A DNA stretch of 64,000 bases from Oscheius tipulae (lineage: Eukaryota > Nematoda > Chromadorea > Rhabditida > Rhabditidae): the NCBI GenBank assembly GCA_037178975.1, contig JASJZH010000005.1, positions 2,294,001 to 2,358,000 of the forward strand, read 5' to 3'. The notes under the pieces were generated by a model, which was not told the DNA's origin, did not search any database, and saw only the letters and a program-made list of their open reading frames with translations. The translations under genes and the position numbers were made by a program. Shown here in pieces: positions 34,129 to 44,099 of this stretch; position 1 is the first letter of the stretch; the number at the start of each line of letters is the position of its first letter.

Positions 34129-34706
34129 ATGACTAACTCTTCTCCCGAATGCCGTATCTGCTTCTGCGAAGGATCCAAACTGATCAGTCCATGTGCCTGT
34201 AAAGGAAGCTGTGCCTTTGTTCATGACCACTGTCTAAAAAAGTGGGTTCAGACCAGTGGACAGATGGTTAGTTCTTTTGTTTCTATGCCTGTCTCTCTCC
34301 CTATCTGTCCATCTTCTGTCTCCTATCCAGTCACTCCGCTTTTAGACCTGCCCCTCCTGTAATGAAGCCTATTCCGGAGAGAATAAACCCAAACGACTCA
34401 CCCGATGGAGACTTCCCCTAACCTTCGAATTCCTCTGTTTCCTCACCGTCTCTCTCGCCTACTTGATACTCATCCTCGCGTGCCTTTACTTCCATACAAA
34501 GTGAGTTCCTTTGCCTGTCTTTGTTAATAACTCATCGTTCCAGATTCTCACAGTACTTGCCCCTCTCAATCTCACTCGTCCTGTACATTTATGAAGTATT
34601 CAACCTTGTCGGACTCACCTATACTAGTTACAGAGCAGCTAAGGAAATCTGGCAGCACAATCAAGAGTTCGTGTTTGTTGAGAAGAAGACTGAAACTATT
34701 GTGTAG
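34129..34706 (+). CDS. MARCH-type membrane E3 ubiquitin ligase
   Basis: MARCH proteins ubiquitinate membrane proteins and direct their traffic. Exons 34129-34266, 34346-34500 and 34544-34706 join in phase to 151 residues. The RING-CH zinc finger is complete in C4HC3 order: [20 protein letters not shown], then [11 protein letters not shown] and [12 protein letters not shown]. Two membrane segments follow: [20 protein letters not shown] and [19 protein letters not shown]. The short cytosolic tail ends KKTETIV. The architecture matches small MARCH2/3/8-like ligases. The first ATG was taken as start because the zinc finger begins six residues later. A duplicated F-box-like fragment precedes it. 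Confidence 0.85.
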
Positions 34707-34904
34707 TTATTGCTGAACTATTGTGTAGTTATATTTATTGAAAGCTATTGTTTTACTGGGAGTATGTAAATGAACTGTAGTAGCACCCGCTCGAATCTGC
34801 TAGATTTGCCTGGATTCTGAAGTGGAAGAGTCGAAGCTCGTTTCTCCCTTTAAGCACCAATCAAAAAAGTGAAACACAAAAACACTGTTCACTCTCGTCC
34901 CGTT

Positions 34905-35330
34905 ATAAATGAAAATTTCCGAGAAAGGCGTCTCTGAACTTTGGGTGGTTTCGGCGCGGCTAACTCATGAGGGCGGTATCATGTGTCAAAAAACAGACGT
35001 TCTCGATTTTTCATTATTTTGTACTGTCTGCTCTTAGTAGACTCTTCTAAGGCATTTTCAATCGATTTGAGCTGATTTCTGTTGCCATCTGTGACTTTTG
35101 TATTATTTCGTCGGCTAGTTATTTTGAGATGTAACTCCCAAAAATAGAGCTGCAATTGAGAGAAAACGCCTTAGAAGTGTAATAAGAGCAGAGAGTACAA
35201 AATAATACATAATTGAGAAAGTTGGTTTTTTGATCAATGGTCTTAACCTCATGGGTCGGTCGCGCCGAAACCAGCCAAAGCTCAAAGGCTCATTTCTCAA
35301 AAATTTTTCATTATGCCTTTTTTGTTTCTT
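34905..35330. repeat. Long imperfect foldback (inverted repeat)
   Basis: 34905-35085 and 35140-35325 are reverse complements with about 80 percent similarity by eye. Shared words include AGAGCAGACAGTACAAAATAAT against AGAGCAGAGAGTACAAAATAAT, GCCTTAGAAG, GCGCCGAAACC and CCAAAG. The spacer is about 55 bp. No open frame. It resembles a foldback element or MITE. Confidence 0.75.
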
Positions 35331-36305
35331 ATAGGATTTAGCCTAGATTCTTGATTTTTGCCAACTACCGGTGTGGATGCATCGCCCGATATGCCGAACT
35401 CAACTTGATGCCGGAAGTTGACAAAAATCGCAAAAGTCATCTTTTTGGAGCGCACACAGCTCAGCGATAAAAAATTTTTTGGGCTTCGGCTTTGAGTACA
35501 GCTTATTAAGGACTATACAACTGTGCTTACAGTTTTTCAGAAATAGGATGTTTCCCGAGAGTCAACAGCATTTCTGCATATTAAATTTTACCTTTTTGAC
35601 TGGTGCTCTTTTAGGACATTTTTGACTTATGTTCTCTGATCTCTTCATATGGCTGAATAGAGCTAATTTTGCCCGTTCATTTCTATTTTCAAATAGGTCT
35701 CCAGCTCAATGGAGTGATAAGTTATGGCCCAAAAGGCCTACAGTTAAGGGTCAACCTGATACCTACTACAAAAGAGTAACTGTTTTCGCCCGTCCACAAT
35801 AACTGATTTTTCAGTTGCGGAATCGGCTTTCGTCTTCTTGCTGGCTACGGCTTGGCAACTCCCTGCTGGCTTATGTCTTTTAGCATACTTCGCTCGGGGT
35901 TGCGAGATGTTCTACGCAGGTACGCTAGAAGTCAAATTTGTTGGAACAGGAACAGTGAGACAGGATGAATAAGGAAAAGAAAACAGAACGAGAACCTCTC
36001 ACTTCGGCGCCATATCTCCTTGTTCGTAAAGGGACCCGCGGATACTGTAAGTCTCGGGTCCCGCCACGATTATGCTGACGACTGGTTGCAAACCAGTCTT
36101 TTAGCCAAATTCTAAAACCTTCTTCGACTTTTCCTTGTTTTCTCTGCTATTTTCGTCGCAAAAGTGTCGTTTGGAGAGCAGAAAAATAAGCCAAACCACG
36201 TTGTGAATGTGAAAAAGCCATGTTGATAGGCCTAAAATGGTTCAGAACACATGTCACCTTCATTTTCATCCTTCGTACTTGTCTTTATCCTCATTTTCCA
36301 GCCAA
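35331..36305. other. Intergenic, no gene seen
   Basis: No supportable frame. A short hairpin, GGGACCCG and CGGGTCCC, lies at about 36028-36063. The acceptor TTTTCCAG at 36294-36301 precedes the next start codon. Confidence 0.5.
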
Positions 36306-37284
36306 ATGAGCTCTCTTGTGCCTCTCCTCCTATTATTCTTTGTGCCGTCGATCAAATCCGCCGATACGGGGCCATTCACCTTTATTGACTGGTACCAAAA
36401 CAGTCCAAAGTCAGTTTTTTGGTCTCCCCTTAAGTAAAAGTCAATATTTTCAGCTTCACAGTCCCTAATCCGCTCGTCCGAATGCACTACGGCTCAATAC
36501 TGGTGATGAGTTGCGACGGCATCGACGACATCGAGTTCCGAGTGGTTATTCAACAGCTTTTCCGTGGAAATTTTGAAATTTACAGGTTTCTCAGCAGATG
36601 TTTGATGAATGTCGTAGTATACGAGACAGGGAGAGTCTTCTGGCCATTTGTAAGCCCGAAAAGCCGAGGGTTTTGAAGCGACTGTGGAAACATCACTATT
36701 TCAAGGGTCCCCCAATGGGTCCAGGCACTCATTTTATCATCCGTGAGTCCCTCTTCCGGTTAACTACCTTATTTTTAGCGACGGTCTCGGCCAATTCGAC
36801 CCTCCCACCTACTTTTTTCTGCGACACCGTTGGCAAACTTGTGGTGGGATCATTTTCTTCAAAAAATCATCATCAGAAATTTAGCTAGAAGTGCTCCCAG
36901 CTGCTTCGAATTACACGGAGCCGGTGCTGGTAGCTAGTGCCTCGAGCAGACCACCCTATGACGACAATTTTGACAATCTGACCCTCATTTACGAGGTTTT
37001 TTGTCATTTTGACCCGAACATAGAGATTTCAGAGAGAAAATACGACAAATTTAAGTCTGGAGGAGGCTGTGGGAAGTTGGAGCAAATTCCGCTATCGCCA
37101 GCCCCGTCTGGCTCCTGACAGCTGGGATCCCGTGGACGCAACGGACGCCTTTACCGAGCTGAATCGTAATTTTTCCCAATTTGCCGCTAAGACATGAGTT
37201 TTAGACGAGTCGCTAGAAAGCTATCTCCACGTCATTCCTCTCCTCTTGCCTCTCTTCACCCTCATCTTCCCGCTCTGCTGGTAG
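36306..37284 (+). CDS. Ephrin-like GPI-anchored protein
   Basis: Ephrins are ligands of Eph receptor kinases in cell sorting and axon guidance. Exons 36306-36409, 36454-36541, 36586-36742, 36779-36828, 36885-36995, 37033-37165 and 37205-37284 join in phase to 240 residues. Signal peptide: SLVPLLLLFFVPSIKSA. Ephrin-like order: WYQNSPNF, YGSILVMSCDG, FRVSQQMFDECRS, LAICKPEKP, then FKGPPMGPGTHFII and FFCDTLEVL. The four cysteines sit at positions expected for the ephrin fold. N-glycosylation sites such as NYT, NTT and NLT are present. The C-terminus IPLLLPLFTLIFPLCW looks like a GPI-attachment signal, as in nematode ephrins. Identity is low, so the family call is tentative. Trans-splice-like acceptor four bases before the ATG. 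Confidence 0.6.
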
Positions 37285-37491
37285 ACCCCCCTCTGTTTTA
37301 TGTGCATTTTTAGCTGTTTCGATTGATTTTTTCCCTTGTAAATTTGTCGTAACCAGTTCTGTTAGTATATTCCCTGTTTTTGCCTGTTATAAATTTTAAT
37401 ATTTTTATTTTGCCGTAAAATTGACGTACAACCATCAAAATTGTATCTAAACCTATTTCATAGCTTTTCCAGCCAAAAATAGCCTAGGAAA

Positions 37492-40400
37492 ATGACGACG
37501 CTTCTCGAAGAGATGCCCTGGGCCGCCGTCGTGCGCAAGGATCTAATGAGGAAGGTCTGCTCCAACTGCTTCGTGGCCTACACGCCGCCGAAGGACGAAG
37601 CGACGAAGCCGCCGCTGCGCTGCGCCGCCTGCAAGTGCGTCGTCTACTGCGACGAGAAGTGCCAGCGCGAGGACTGGCCGGATCATTGGGTAGGTATTTT
37701 ATTGTTTTTGTCTTCCCGCCATTTTAACCATGAAAAGGAGCAGTTTTTACCGTCTAAATGAGCCAGCTCCAGCTTTCCGACTCGGTGGAGAAACGTACTA
37801 GCTTGCTGCCAAGGCCAACTCCGGCCAAAATGAAACACTTTTGTGATATTTTTTTTAGACTGTAAACGTCTCTGACGCTAGGTCTTTATAAAAATGTCAG
37901 TACTGCGAGCTCGTTATCGTATGGCTCAGTCGATTGGAGATTCAACTACTGATGAGATCTTCCGATAAGCCTATGTCGACTAGCTCATTTATGCAGGCAG
38001 TGAGCTACTTTTTTTTCATAAAATCTTGTCATTTTTGGCCGGTATTCAACACATAGTTCGATCTGAAGAGAATCTTTCAGAAAGAGTGCGAGTATCTGCA
38101 GAAATTGAAGAAACCGAGCGCCATCTCGAGTCATGTGCGTCTGTCGCTGCGTGTGCTGAACAAATACGCGCCCAAGTTGGCCTTGGCGAGCCAAAATGGC
38201 ACCTGCTGGAAGGATATACCTTACGGTATCTCATTTTAAACCAACTAAAATGAGTTTAGATCCCCGGTACACGTCGGAATACCTCGAGGAGAAGGTCAAA
38301 AAGGACTGCCAGTGGATGAGACAGCTCGCCCCGAAGGAACTCACCTGGGAACAGCTTGTGGCCACCGCTCATAAGGTACTTTTCTTTTAAGGGAAGAAGG
38401 CAAAAAAAAAAGAGTTGCCTCCAGACGGGATTGAACCGTCGACCTTCTGTTTACGAGACAGACGCTCTGCCACTGAGCTATAGAGGCACGGCTTCTCGTC
38501 ATTTTTGGACTGGATTCACAGAAAAGGTGTCCAATCTGTTCAAATATGACTATTTGCCCAGTTTTAGCACTTCCCGCTCATTTGAAACGAGCAAAATTCA
38601 AAAAGAGCCTCTATAGCTCAGTGGCAGAGCGTCTGTCTTGTAAACAGAAGGTCGGTGGTTCGATCCCGCCTAGAGGCATTCCTTTTTTGGGCCAAACCTT
38701 CTATCATTTTTAGATTAAAATAACGGAAATGAGTAAAAATCGACCACATTTTAGGTCCGCCTCCATGCCCGTCAAATCGAGCCCATCAGCAGCGACGTTT
38801 ACGGCATGGGTATCTATCTATCGCTCTACACGCACCGGCACAACTGTCATCCGGAATGTTTCATCGTCTACAGCGGCAAGGCTCTGCTGCTTCGTTCCAC
38901 GACGAAAAAGACTTACGAGCGCACACTGACCTACAATCGCTGGCAAGCCAAACGCAGTCTTCTTCCGCCGCATCTCAGTCCTATCGCCTGCTTCTTTCCG
39001 CTCAGGGATGAACGCGCCGAGATGAGGCAGTTATACGGTTTTGAGTGCGCCTGCCTGAATTGTCGTCCTCACAAGAAATCGCCGGTTGGTTTCATGTGTT
39101 TTTTGAAGTTTTCAGCCCCAAATCTTGTGCCTCTACCGCAAATGACCACCAATTTGACAAACAGTCTGACCGATATAGCCTGTTTCCAACGAATAAAAGC
39201 AGTAAATTCAAGCTTCAAAGAACCAATGAAAAGTCTCGCGACGTAGTTACAGTAATCCTGACGCGGAAAGAAGTCTTAGGGTAAACAGGTTTTTAGACCT
39301 TACACCAATGGCGCAGTGCCAATTAGCATGACCAGTGTCCATAGGATCAAGGTTCCATCCCTGACTTGAAATTTATAAAATATAGCCTGTTTGTTGGAAA
39401 TATACCGATTTGACTGTCATTAAACGTCAAAAACTGAAAAAGTAAAAAGTCGACGGTTCAATCCCGTCTGGAGGCATTTTTTCTTCAATAAAAACTTATT
39501 TTAGGCGCTAATGAAAGCGTCGGTGGTGGTTCACTGCTGTCGCGGCAGCTTCGGCACCTACAACGAGTCGACGAAGAAGTTCGAATGCATTCATTGCAAC
39601 AAGCCGTCAAAAATCACCAAATACGAGGTTTTTATACTTTTTTGAACCCTTCTGAAGGCAAAAATAGGCGGAAGACATGGCGGCCCAGATCCAGAAATTC
39701 CTCGAGGACGATGCCCTGATGGCTGAGCACGAGAAGACGCGTCCGCGTCGTCTAGCCTGCAATGAAATGGTCAAGAAGGCTTCGAGGACCCTCTCGCCCT
39801 TCAATGCAGCCATGTTCAATCTCTATACGCTCAAGGAGCTCGGTCTCTACATGATTAGCTTACCGGAATGGGCCAAAATTCGTGAGATTCGGCTGGATGT
39901 CCTTCGCTACTATTGGCACTCGCACAACCCCCGCTGGGTCGGCTTCCTCACCTATACCATCTTCCAGCTTAAGGAACATCGCATTTTTGATGACTTCATG
40001 CATTATTTCAAGGAGGTAAGCATAATTTTTGTCTTCTTTCTGATCCGGGACCAAGAACGGGTTCTTCTTCATGATTTGAGACTAAATTTTAGCGATTTTG
40101 TCCCCTAAAAAAGAAATGCCTGTAGGCGGGATCGAACCACCGACCTTCTGTTTACAAGACAGACGCTCTGCCACTGAGCTATAGAGGCTCTTTTTGAATT
40201 TTGCTCGTTTCAAATGAGCGGAAAGTGCTAAAACTGGGCAAATAGTCATGTTTGAACAGATTGGACACCTTTTCTGTGAATCCAGTCCAAAAATGACGAA
40301 AAGCCGTGCCTCTATAGCTCAGTGGCAGAGCGTCTGTCTCGTAAACAGAAGGTCGACGGTTCAATCCCGTCTGGAGGCAACCCTTTTTATCCCTTATAAA

Positions 40401-40676
40401 AAGTACTTTCGCTCTTTCAAACATTTTTTCCCCTTTACATGAAGTCATCTAAAATCGAAGAAACCTTCAAATGTTTCAGAAGATCAATATAAAGACTGTG
40501 CTATTCTTTTTAGATAGAAACTTTGTCTAAAACTCGATTTTCAGGCCCTCGACAATAGCTCCGTCTGCTACGGCACCGACAATCTGCTCGTGCAGCGTCT
40601 TCAGGAGCTCCAGAAGCTCATCGAGATCCCGCCTCTCCTCCCGCCGACCTGCCACTGCTGCCACAAGAAGAAATAA
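37492..40676 (+). CDS. SMYD-like MYND/SET-domain protein
   Basis: SMYD proteins are lysine methyltransferases with a MYND finger inserted in the SET domain. Exons 37492-37689, 38081-38225, 38260-38375, 38755-39084, 39505-39627, 39668-40015 and 40545-40676 join in phase to 463 residues. MYND: VCSNCF, LRCAACKCVVYCDEKCQ and DWPDHWKECEYL. SET core: DVYGMGIYLSLYTHRHNCHP (in place of NHSC.PN), then YGFECACLNC as post-SET zinc ligands. A helical C-terminal region ends CHCCHKKK. The N-terminal SET part with the SAM-binding GxG, normally before the MYND finger, is missing: the protein starts about 20 residues before the first zinc cysteine. Activity is thus uncertain. Introns 3 and 6 each hold two tRNA-Thr genes, and intron 4 a tRNA fragment. 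Confidence 0.85.
38416..38487 (-). tRNA. tRNA-Thr (CGT)
   Basis: 72 nt cloverleaf on the minus strand: acceptor GCCTCTA with TGGAGGC, D arm GCTCAGTGGCAGAGC, anticodon loop CTCGTAA with 5 bp stem TCTGT/ACAGA, T loop TTCAATC. Genomic 3' CCA absent, as in eukaryotes. Lies in an intron of the SMYD-like gene, opposite strand. The acceptor ends in a T-G pair. Confidence 0.95.
38607..38678 (+). tRNA. tRNA-Thr (TGT)
   Basis: 72 nt, acceptor GCCTCTA with TAGAGGC (all paired), anticodon loop CTTGTAA, T arm GGTGG with CCGCC. It has intact A box (TAGCTCAGTGG) and B box (GGTTCGATCC). Diverges from the tRNA at 38416-38487 by a spacer of 119 bp. Confidence 0.95.
39449..39476 (+). repeat. tRNA-Thr 3'-half fragment
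   Basis: GTCGACGGTTCAATCCCGTC followed by TGGAGGCA equals the variable loop, T arm and acceptor 3' strand of the CGT tRNA-Thr copies. The D arm and anticodon arm are missing. It lies in intron 4 of the SMYD-like gene, near the acceptor. Confidence 0.9.
40117..40188 (-). tRNA. tRNA-Thr (TGT), acceptor mismatch
   Basis: 72 nt on the minus strand, anticodon loop CTTGTAA. Acceptor GCCTCTA faces TACAGGC, giving one C-C mismatch at the fifth pair, unlike its paralogue at 38607. Otherwise it matches the 38607 copy. It may be less active or decaying. Confidence 0.88.
40308..40379 (+). tRNA. tRNA-Thr (CGT)
   Basis: 72 nt, identical by eye to the minus-strand copy at 38416-38487. Anticodon loop CTCGTAA. 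In the last intron of the SMYD-like gene. With 40117-40188 it forms an inverted copy of the 38416-38678 pair, including the spacer. Confidence 0.95.
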
Positions 40677-40858
40677 GCTCTTCCTCTCTCTCTCTCTCTT
40701 TAGATTGACTACCATCTCCCTCTCGTTGACTACTGTCTCTCTTTCTTTACCCCGCCCTACCCTGTTAAAACGTTGTTACTTTTTGTTGCGAATTTTGCCA
40801 AGGTAAATTGAATGACACTTTATATAGAAAAATGACACTTTATATACAGGAAATTACA

Positions 40859-42925
40859 TCAAGAGATGGGGTAGACCAGCTCCTGAGTCAGGGCCAGACA
40901 ACTGTGACCATAGAATCCCTTAGGCAGGGGAGGACCGTCCTTCCATTGAATTCCATCAAAAACCTCGACGGTCAGAACAGCCCCAGTGCTATTCTTCCCG
41001 CCTACGGCCAGAATCTCCTCCCCGTACTGGACGCCAGAAAAATAGTGTCTAGAGTCAGAAAAGCTTGACATGTTCTGGAAAATGGGTTTCGGAGCCTCGG
41101 GATCGAGTCTGTAGGCTCCTTTTTGCCCATTTCCGCTCCCTATGCCGAGAACAACCAGATGTGAACCGTCACAGACAGCGGAGAGACCGAAGGAGGGATA
41201 GGGGAGGGTGGCCGAGAGGAGGTTCCAGAAGCCGCTGTGGGGGTCGTACCACTCGACAGAATCCAAACTGCGCTCGCCATTCCACCCTCCGCAGCAGAAG
41301 ATCTTCCCGTTGATGACGGTAGCGGCGGCGGCGGCGCGACTCTCGATCATGGAACTGAAAAAAAGATGATTGGTTACGGTAGTCAGACAAGAGGGTAAAA
41401 GTCTCGTCACCCATGACAATCTGAGGGGGGATTGGGATAAAATAAATGTTTCTGAAGACGCCGGAGATTCATAGAAAAGTCTGTCAAAGGGAAACAATTG
41501 CGCTGACATAACTCATAGAAATGCTTCACGAGCTTGGGAAATAGCTACCGTAGTTACAGACAGTAGGAGTCTGAACATTTCTAGAATACTAAAGAAGCAA
41601 AAAAATGGCCGGAGGAATTCATAGTTAAGAGCCGAGCAATCGAGCAGCAGATAGTAATCATTTTACAAAGTAAGGACTGTTCACGATTGAATTGACTAAA
41701 GGGGGGGGAGCATCAGAATGGGCGAGTTATTCACCGTCGGTGATCATCTAACAGAACAGGGCTGCTATGGCTCAAAAAGGAGTCAAAGTGACTCTGATTC
41801 GAAGAAATACCGTGCGGTGAGACCCATAAACAACTGATACGGTCTTGTGGACAGGAAGACAAAACTATGGCTCGCACTGTCGGACTGTAAGTTCCGGTAG
41901 TTTGACTAGGAGAGCTACGAGAGTCAAGGGATACTTAAAGAGAGACAGTAAACTAATGGTCGGTTACTGTTAATGGTCTAGAGACAGTCAAAGCCAGTTC
42001 AAAACCTACGGCATTAGATTCCACTCGTTCCTCTCCGGGTCATAAGATTCCACGCTGTTCGTCGGCCGGTCCACAGTCCCTCCCATGACCCAAATACAGT
42101 CATTCAGCTCGACAGAACTGTTCGTGATCCCACTTCTCTTCATATGCATAGCCGCCAACTTCTTCCACTTTTTCTTCTTGTGAAGCTTGTGTAAATATGT
42201 TGAGGCTCCGCCGAACACGTATAGTTCTCCCTTGACGATCAGAGCGGCGTGATAGGCTGAGACATAGGGCATAACGACTGAGAGAGTCTTCCAGACATTC
42301 GTCTCTTTGATCAGGACGTGGATTTTACTGGTCTCTCGTCCATTTTCGTAGCCGCCAAGAAGGAGAATCTGAAACTGCTGGGTTTAGAGATAGTGAGAGT
42401 GAGAGTGACTGCCTTCCCACATTCTACCAGCAAAAGTAAAAGCAGAAACTGCCTCCAGGCGGGATTGAACCACCGACCTTCGGTTTACAAGACCGACGCT
42501 CTGCCACTGAGCTATAGAGGCGCAGGCTTCTCGGCAATTCTGTGCCGGGACATAAAACTTCCGCCTTTTATCCCATTTCACTTTTCTCACCCAATCTCTC
42601 GACTCACCGTCTCATTCAGAGTCACCGGAGGTGGTCTGGGAACGTAGGGAACTTCGTCCGGAATGACGTTCGCCCCTGCAATCAGAGTTTGTAGTCCGAT
42701 AAGAGCCTCCGACTGACCTTTCGAAACAACCGCACCTTTGAGGGCTGCTCTCTGTCTCTTGGCTGATTTGTCGGCTGGTAAAGTGTCCGGATCCGGTCCG
42801 TAAACAGAGAATAAATTCGAAAAATTGGATTGGGCGGCAGCAAAAGCTGCCTCGACCTCGTCCTTAGTCGTGTCTCTTGGTCCCCCGTAGTTTTCTGTAC
42901 TGATCTGAGGGTAAAGCCGGGACAT
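40859..42925 (-). CDS. Kelch-repeat protein
   Basis: Exons 42925-42718, 42675-42608, 42368-42010 and 41354-40859 join in phase to 376 residues. The first 90 residues (PQISTENYGGPRDTTKDEVE and PYVPRPPPVTL) are not recognised. Kelch-type blades follow: ILLLGGYENGRETSKIHVL, HAALIVKGELYVFGG, SVELNDCIWVMGGTVDRP with VESYDPERNEWN, ATVINGKIFCCGGWNG with VEWYDPHSGFW, and ILAVGGKNSTGAVLTVEVFD. These give about five or six blades of a beta-propeller. No BTB or BACK domain is present, so it is not a classic KLHL adaptor. The start follows the acceptor TTTTTCAG by four bases. The intron at 42369-42607 holds a tRNA-Thr. Convergent with the SMYD-like gene. Confidence 0.8.
42450..42521 (-). tRNA. tRNA-Thr (TGT)
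   Basis: 72 nt, same strand as the host kelch gene and inside its third intron. Anticodon loop CTTGTAA, acceptor GCCTCTA with TGGAGGC. The anticodon stem is TCGGT with ACCGA, a compensated change relative to the SMYD-intron copies (TCTGT/ACAGA), so the stem is conserved. Confidence 0.95.
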
Positions 42926-43364
42926 TTCCCTGAAAAAACTTTGTGAAAACATAGGAAAGAAGAGAAAACAGGATTGGGAGGAAAAGCCAGGAAAATTGAT
43001 AAGATAGGTCAGCTGGGCTGGCTCCACAGCTCACTTTTATAGGCCCCGGAGTTTAGTCAGAGTTTGTACACGCTATGACTGGGTTTTCGGGGGTGGAGTA
43101 GGATGTTTGGGAACCTGGAAAGAAAGAAAACGAGATAGGTGTATATCTGAAAGCAGGTAGAATAGAAGACTATTTTTTTTCTAACCGAGATAATTGATGG
43201 CTTCAGGAGATAACTTATACACAACAAGATTGCTATCAAAACAGTCCATGAGGGAGTACAAGAAGAGAAACTATCAGGTAACGAGATAAGAATGGACTCC
43301 GAGAGCCGTTTATTTACAAAAAAAAACTTGTTTATCAAAGAATGGAGAGTTGGATAGGGTCTTC

Positions 43365-44017
43365 TCAAGTGCGGTGGAGGGTCTGTCTTCTGTTGACGAA
43401 ACTCGGCTCGAAGACGCGGGCCATCTTGGTCACGTAGCTGTCGTCCTCCAGGTGAACGGGCATTGGGCTGTAGTCTTGCGTCGAGCCAATCGTCGTCGAC
43501 GTCGCGGCCAGCAGCTGGAACATCGAACGGGGCTTCGGGACCGGGGTGACTGGATAAAGACGAGGGCTAGGCACGACTTCTTCGACCTTCTCGCGTTGTT
43601 GGGGAGACTGCTGGACAAAGTCGTATATATTGCAGACTGTTGCTGGAAATTCAGTGTCAATCTCTGTCTCTGACAAAATGAACTACCTGGCGGCTTGTAG
43701 GCGAGAGTCTGATCGGGCCGACAGGATGGAAACTTGTTCTGCGTCATCCTTTTGGACCATTCGGCGCGGTCCGGTCCCTTCAGCTTCAGATGCAGCTTCT
43801 TCCCGTCGTCGAAGCTCAGTTTGGCCTGGATGTTGTCCTCTCCGGCCTTCAGACAGACGTTGTCCAGACTTTTCAGGTCGTACCTCCTCATGTTGTAGAC
43901 GGACTTGTAGATCTTCAGCTCGCCGTTCACGTCAAGTTCGGCTACGCGAGGCGACCATCTGCCGTGGAGCTGCTTGTAGACGACTCCAGTCAGACTTCCT
44001 TCTCTCGGGTAGACTTC
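43365..44017 (-). CDS. PH-domain-like protein, N-terminal exon not found
   Basis: Exons 44017-43687 and 43642-43365 join in phase (203 residues visible). The upstream acceptor CATCTTAG is preceded in frame by a stop, so a first coding exon lies further upstream and was not identified. The first exon reads LTGVVYKQLHGRWSPRVAEL, then NGELKIYKS, NMRRYDLKSLDNVCLKAG, KLSFDDGKKLHLKLKGPD and EWSKRMTQNKF, the strand-strand-helix order of a PH domain ending in the W-containing helix. The second exon is Pro/Ser-rich and disordered (SPRLYPVTPVPKPRSMFQLL). It may bind phosphoinositides or act as an adaptor; no closer identity. Confidence 0.6.
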
Positions 44018-44099
44018 CTAAGATGGCTGCATTGAAGAGTTGCGGTAGAATCATTTACGAAGTCGAGAGTAGAGAGCGACGTGGAGGAGAGATATGACT

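Noticed and set aside
33727-34362. Long frame running into the MARCH gene
   Set aside because: The RING-CH exon uses another reading frame; the upstream part matches a duplicated fragment at 18160-18510.
38356-38616. Open frame over the tRNA pair
   Set aside because: Made of tRNA sequence read as protein; the same false peptide appears at the other tRNA copies.
43630-44097. 155-codon plus-strand frame
   Set aside because: Antisense shadow of the PH-domain-like exons on the minus strand.
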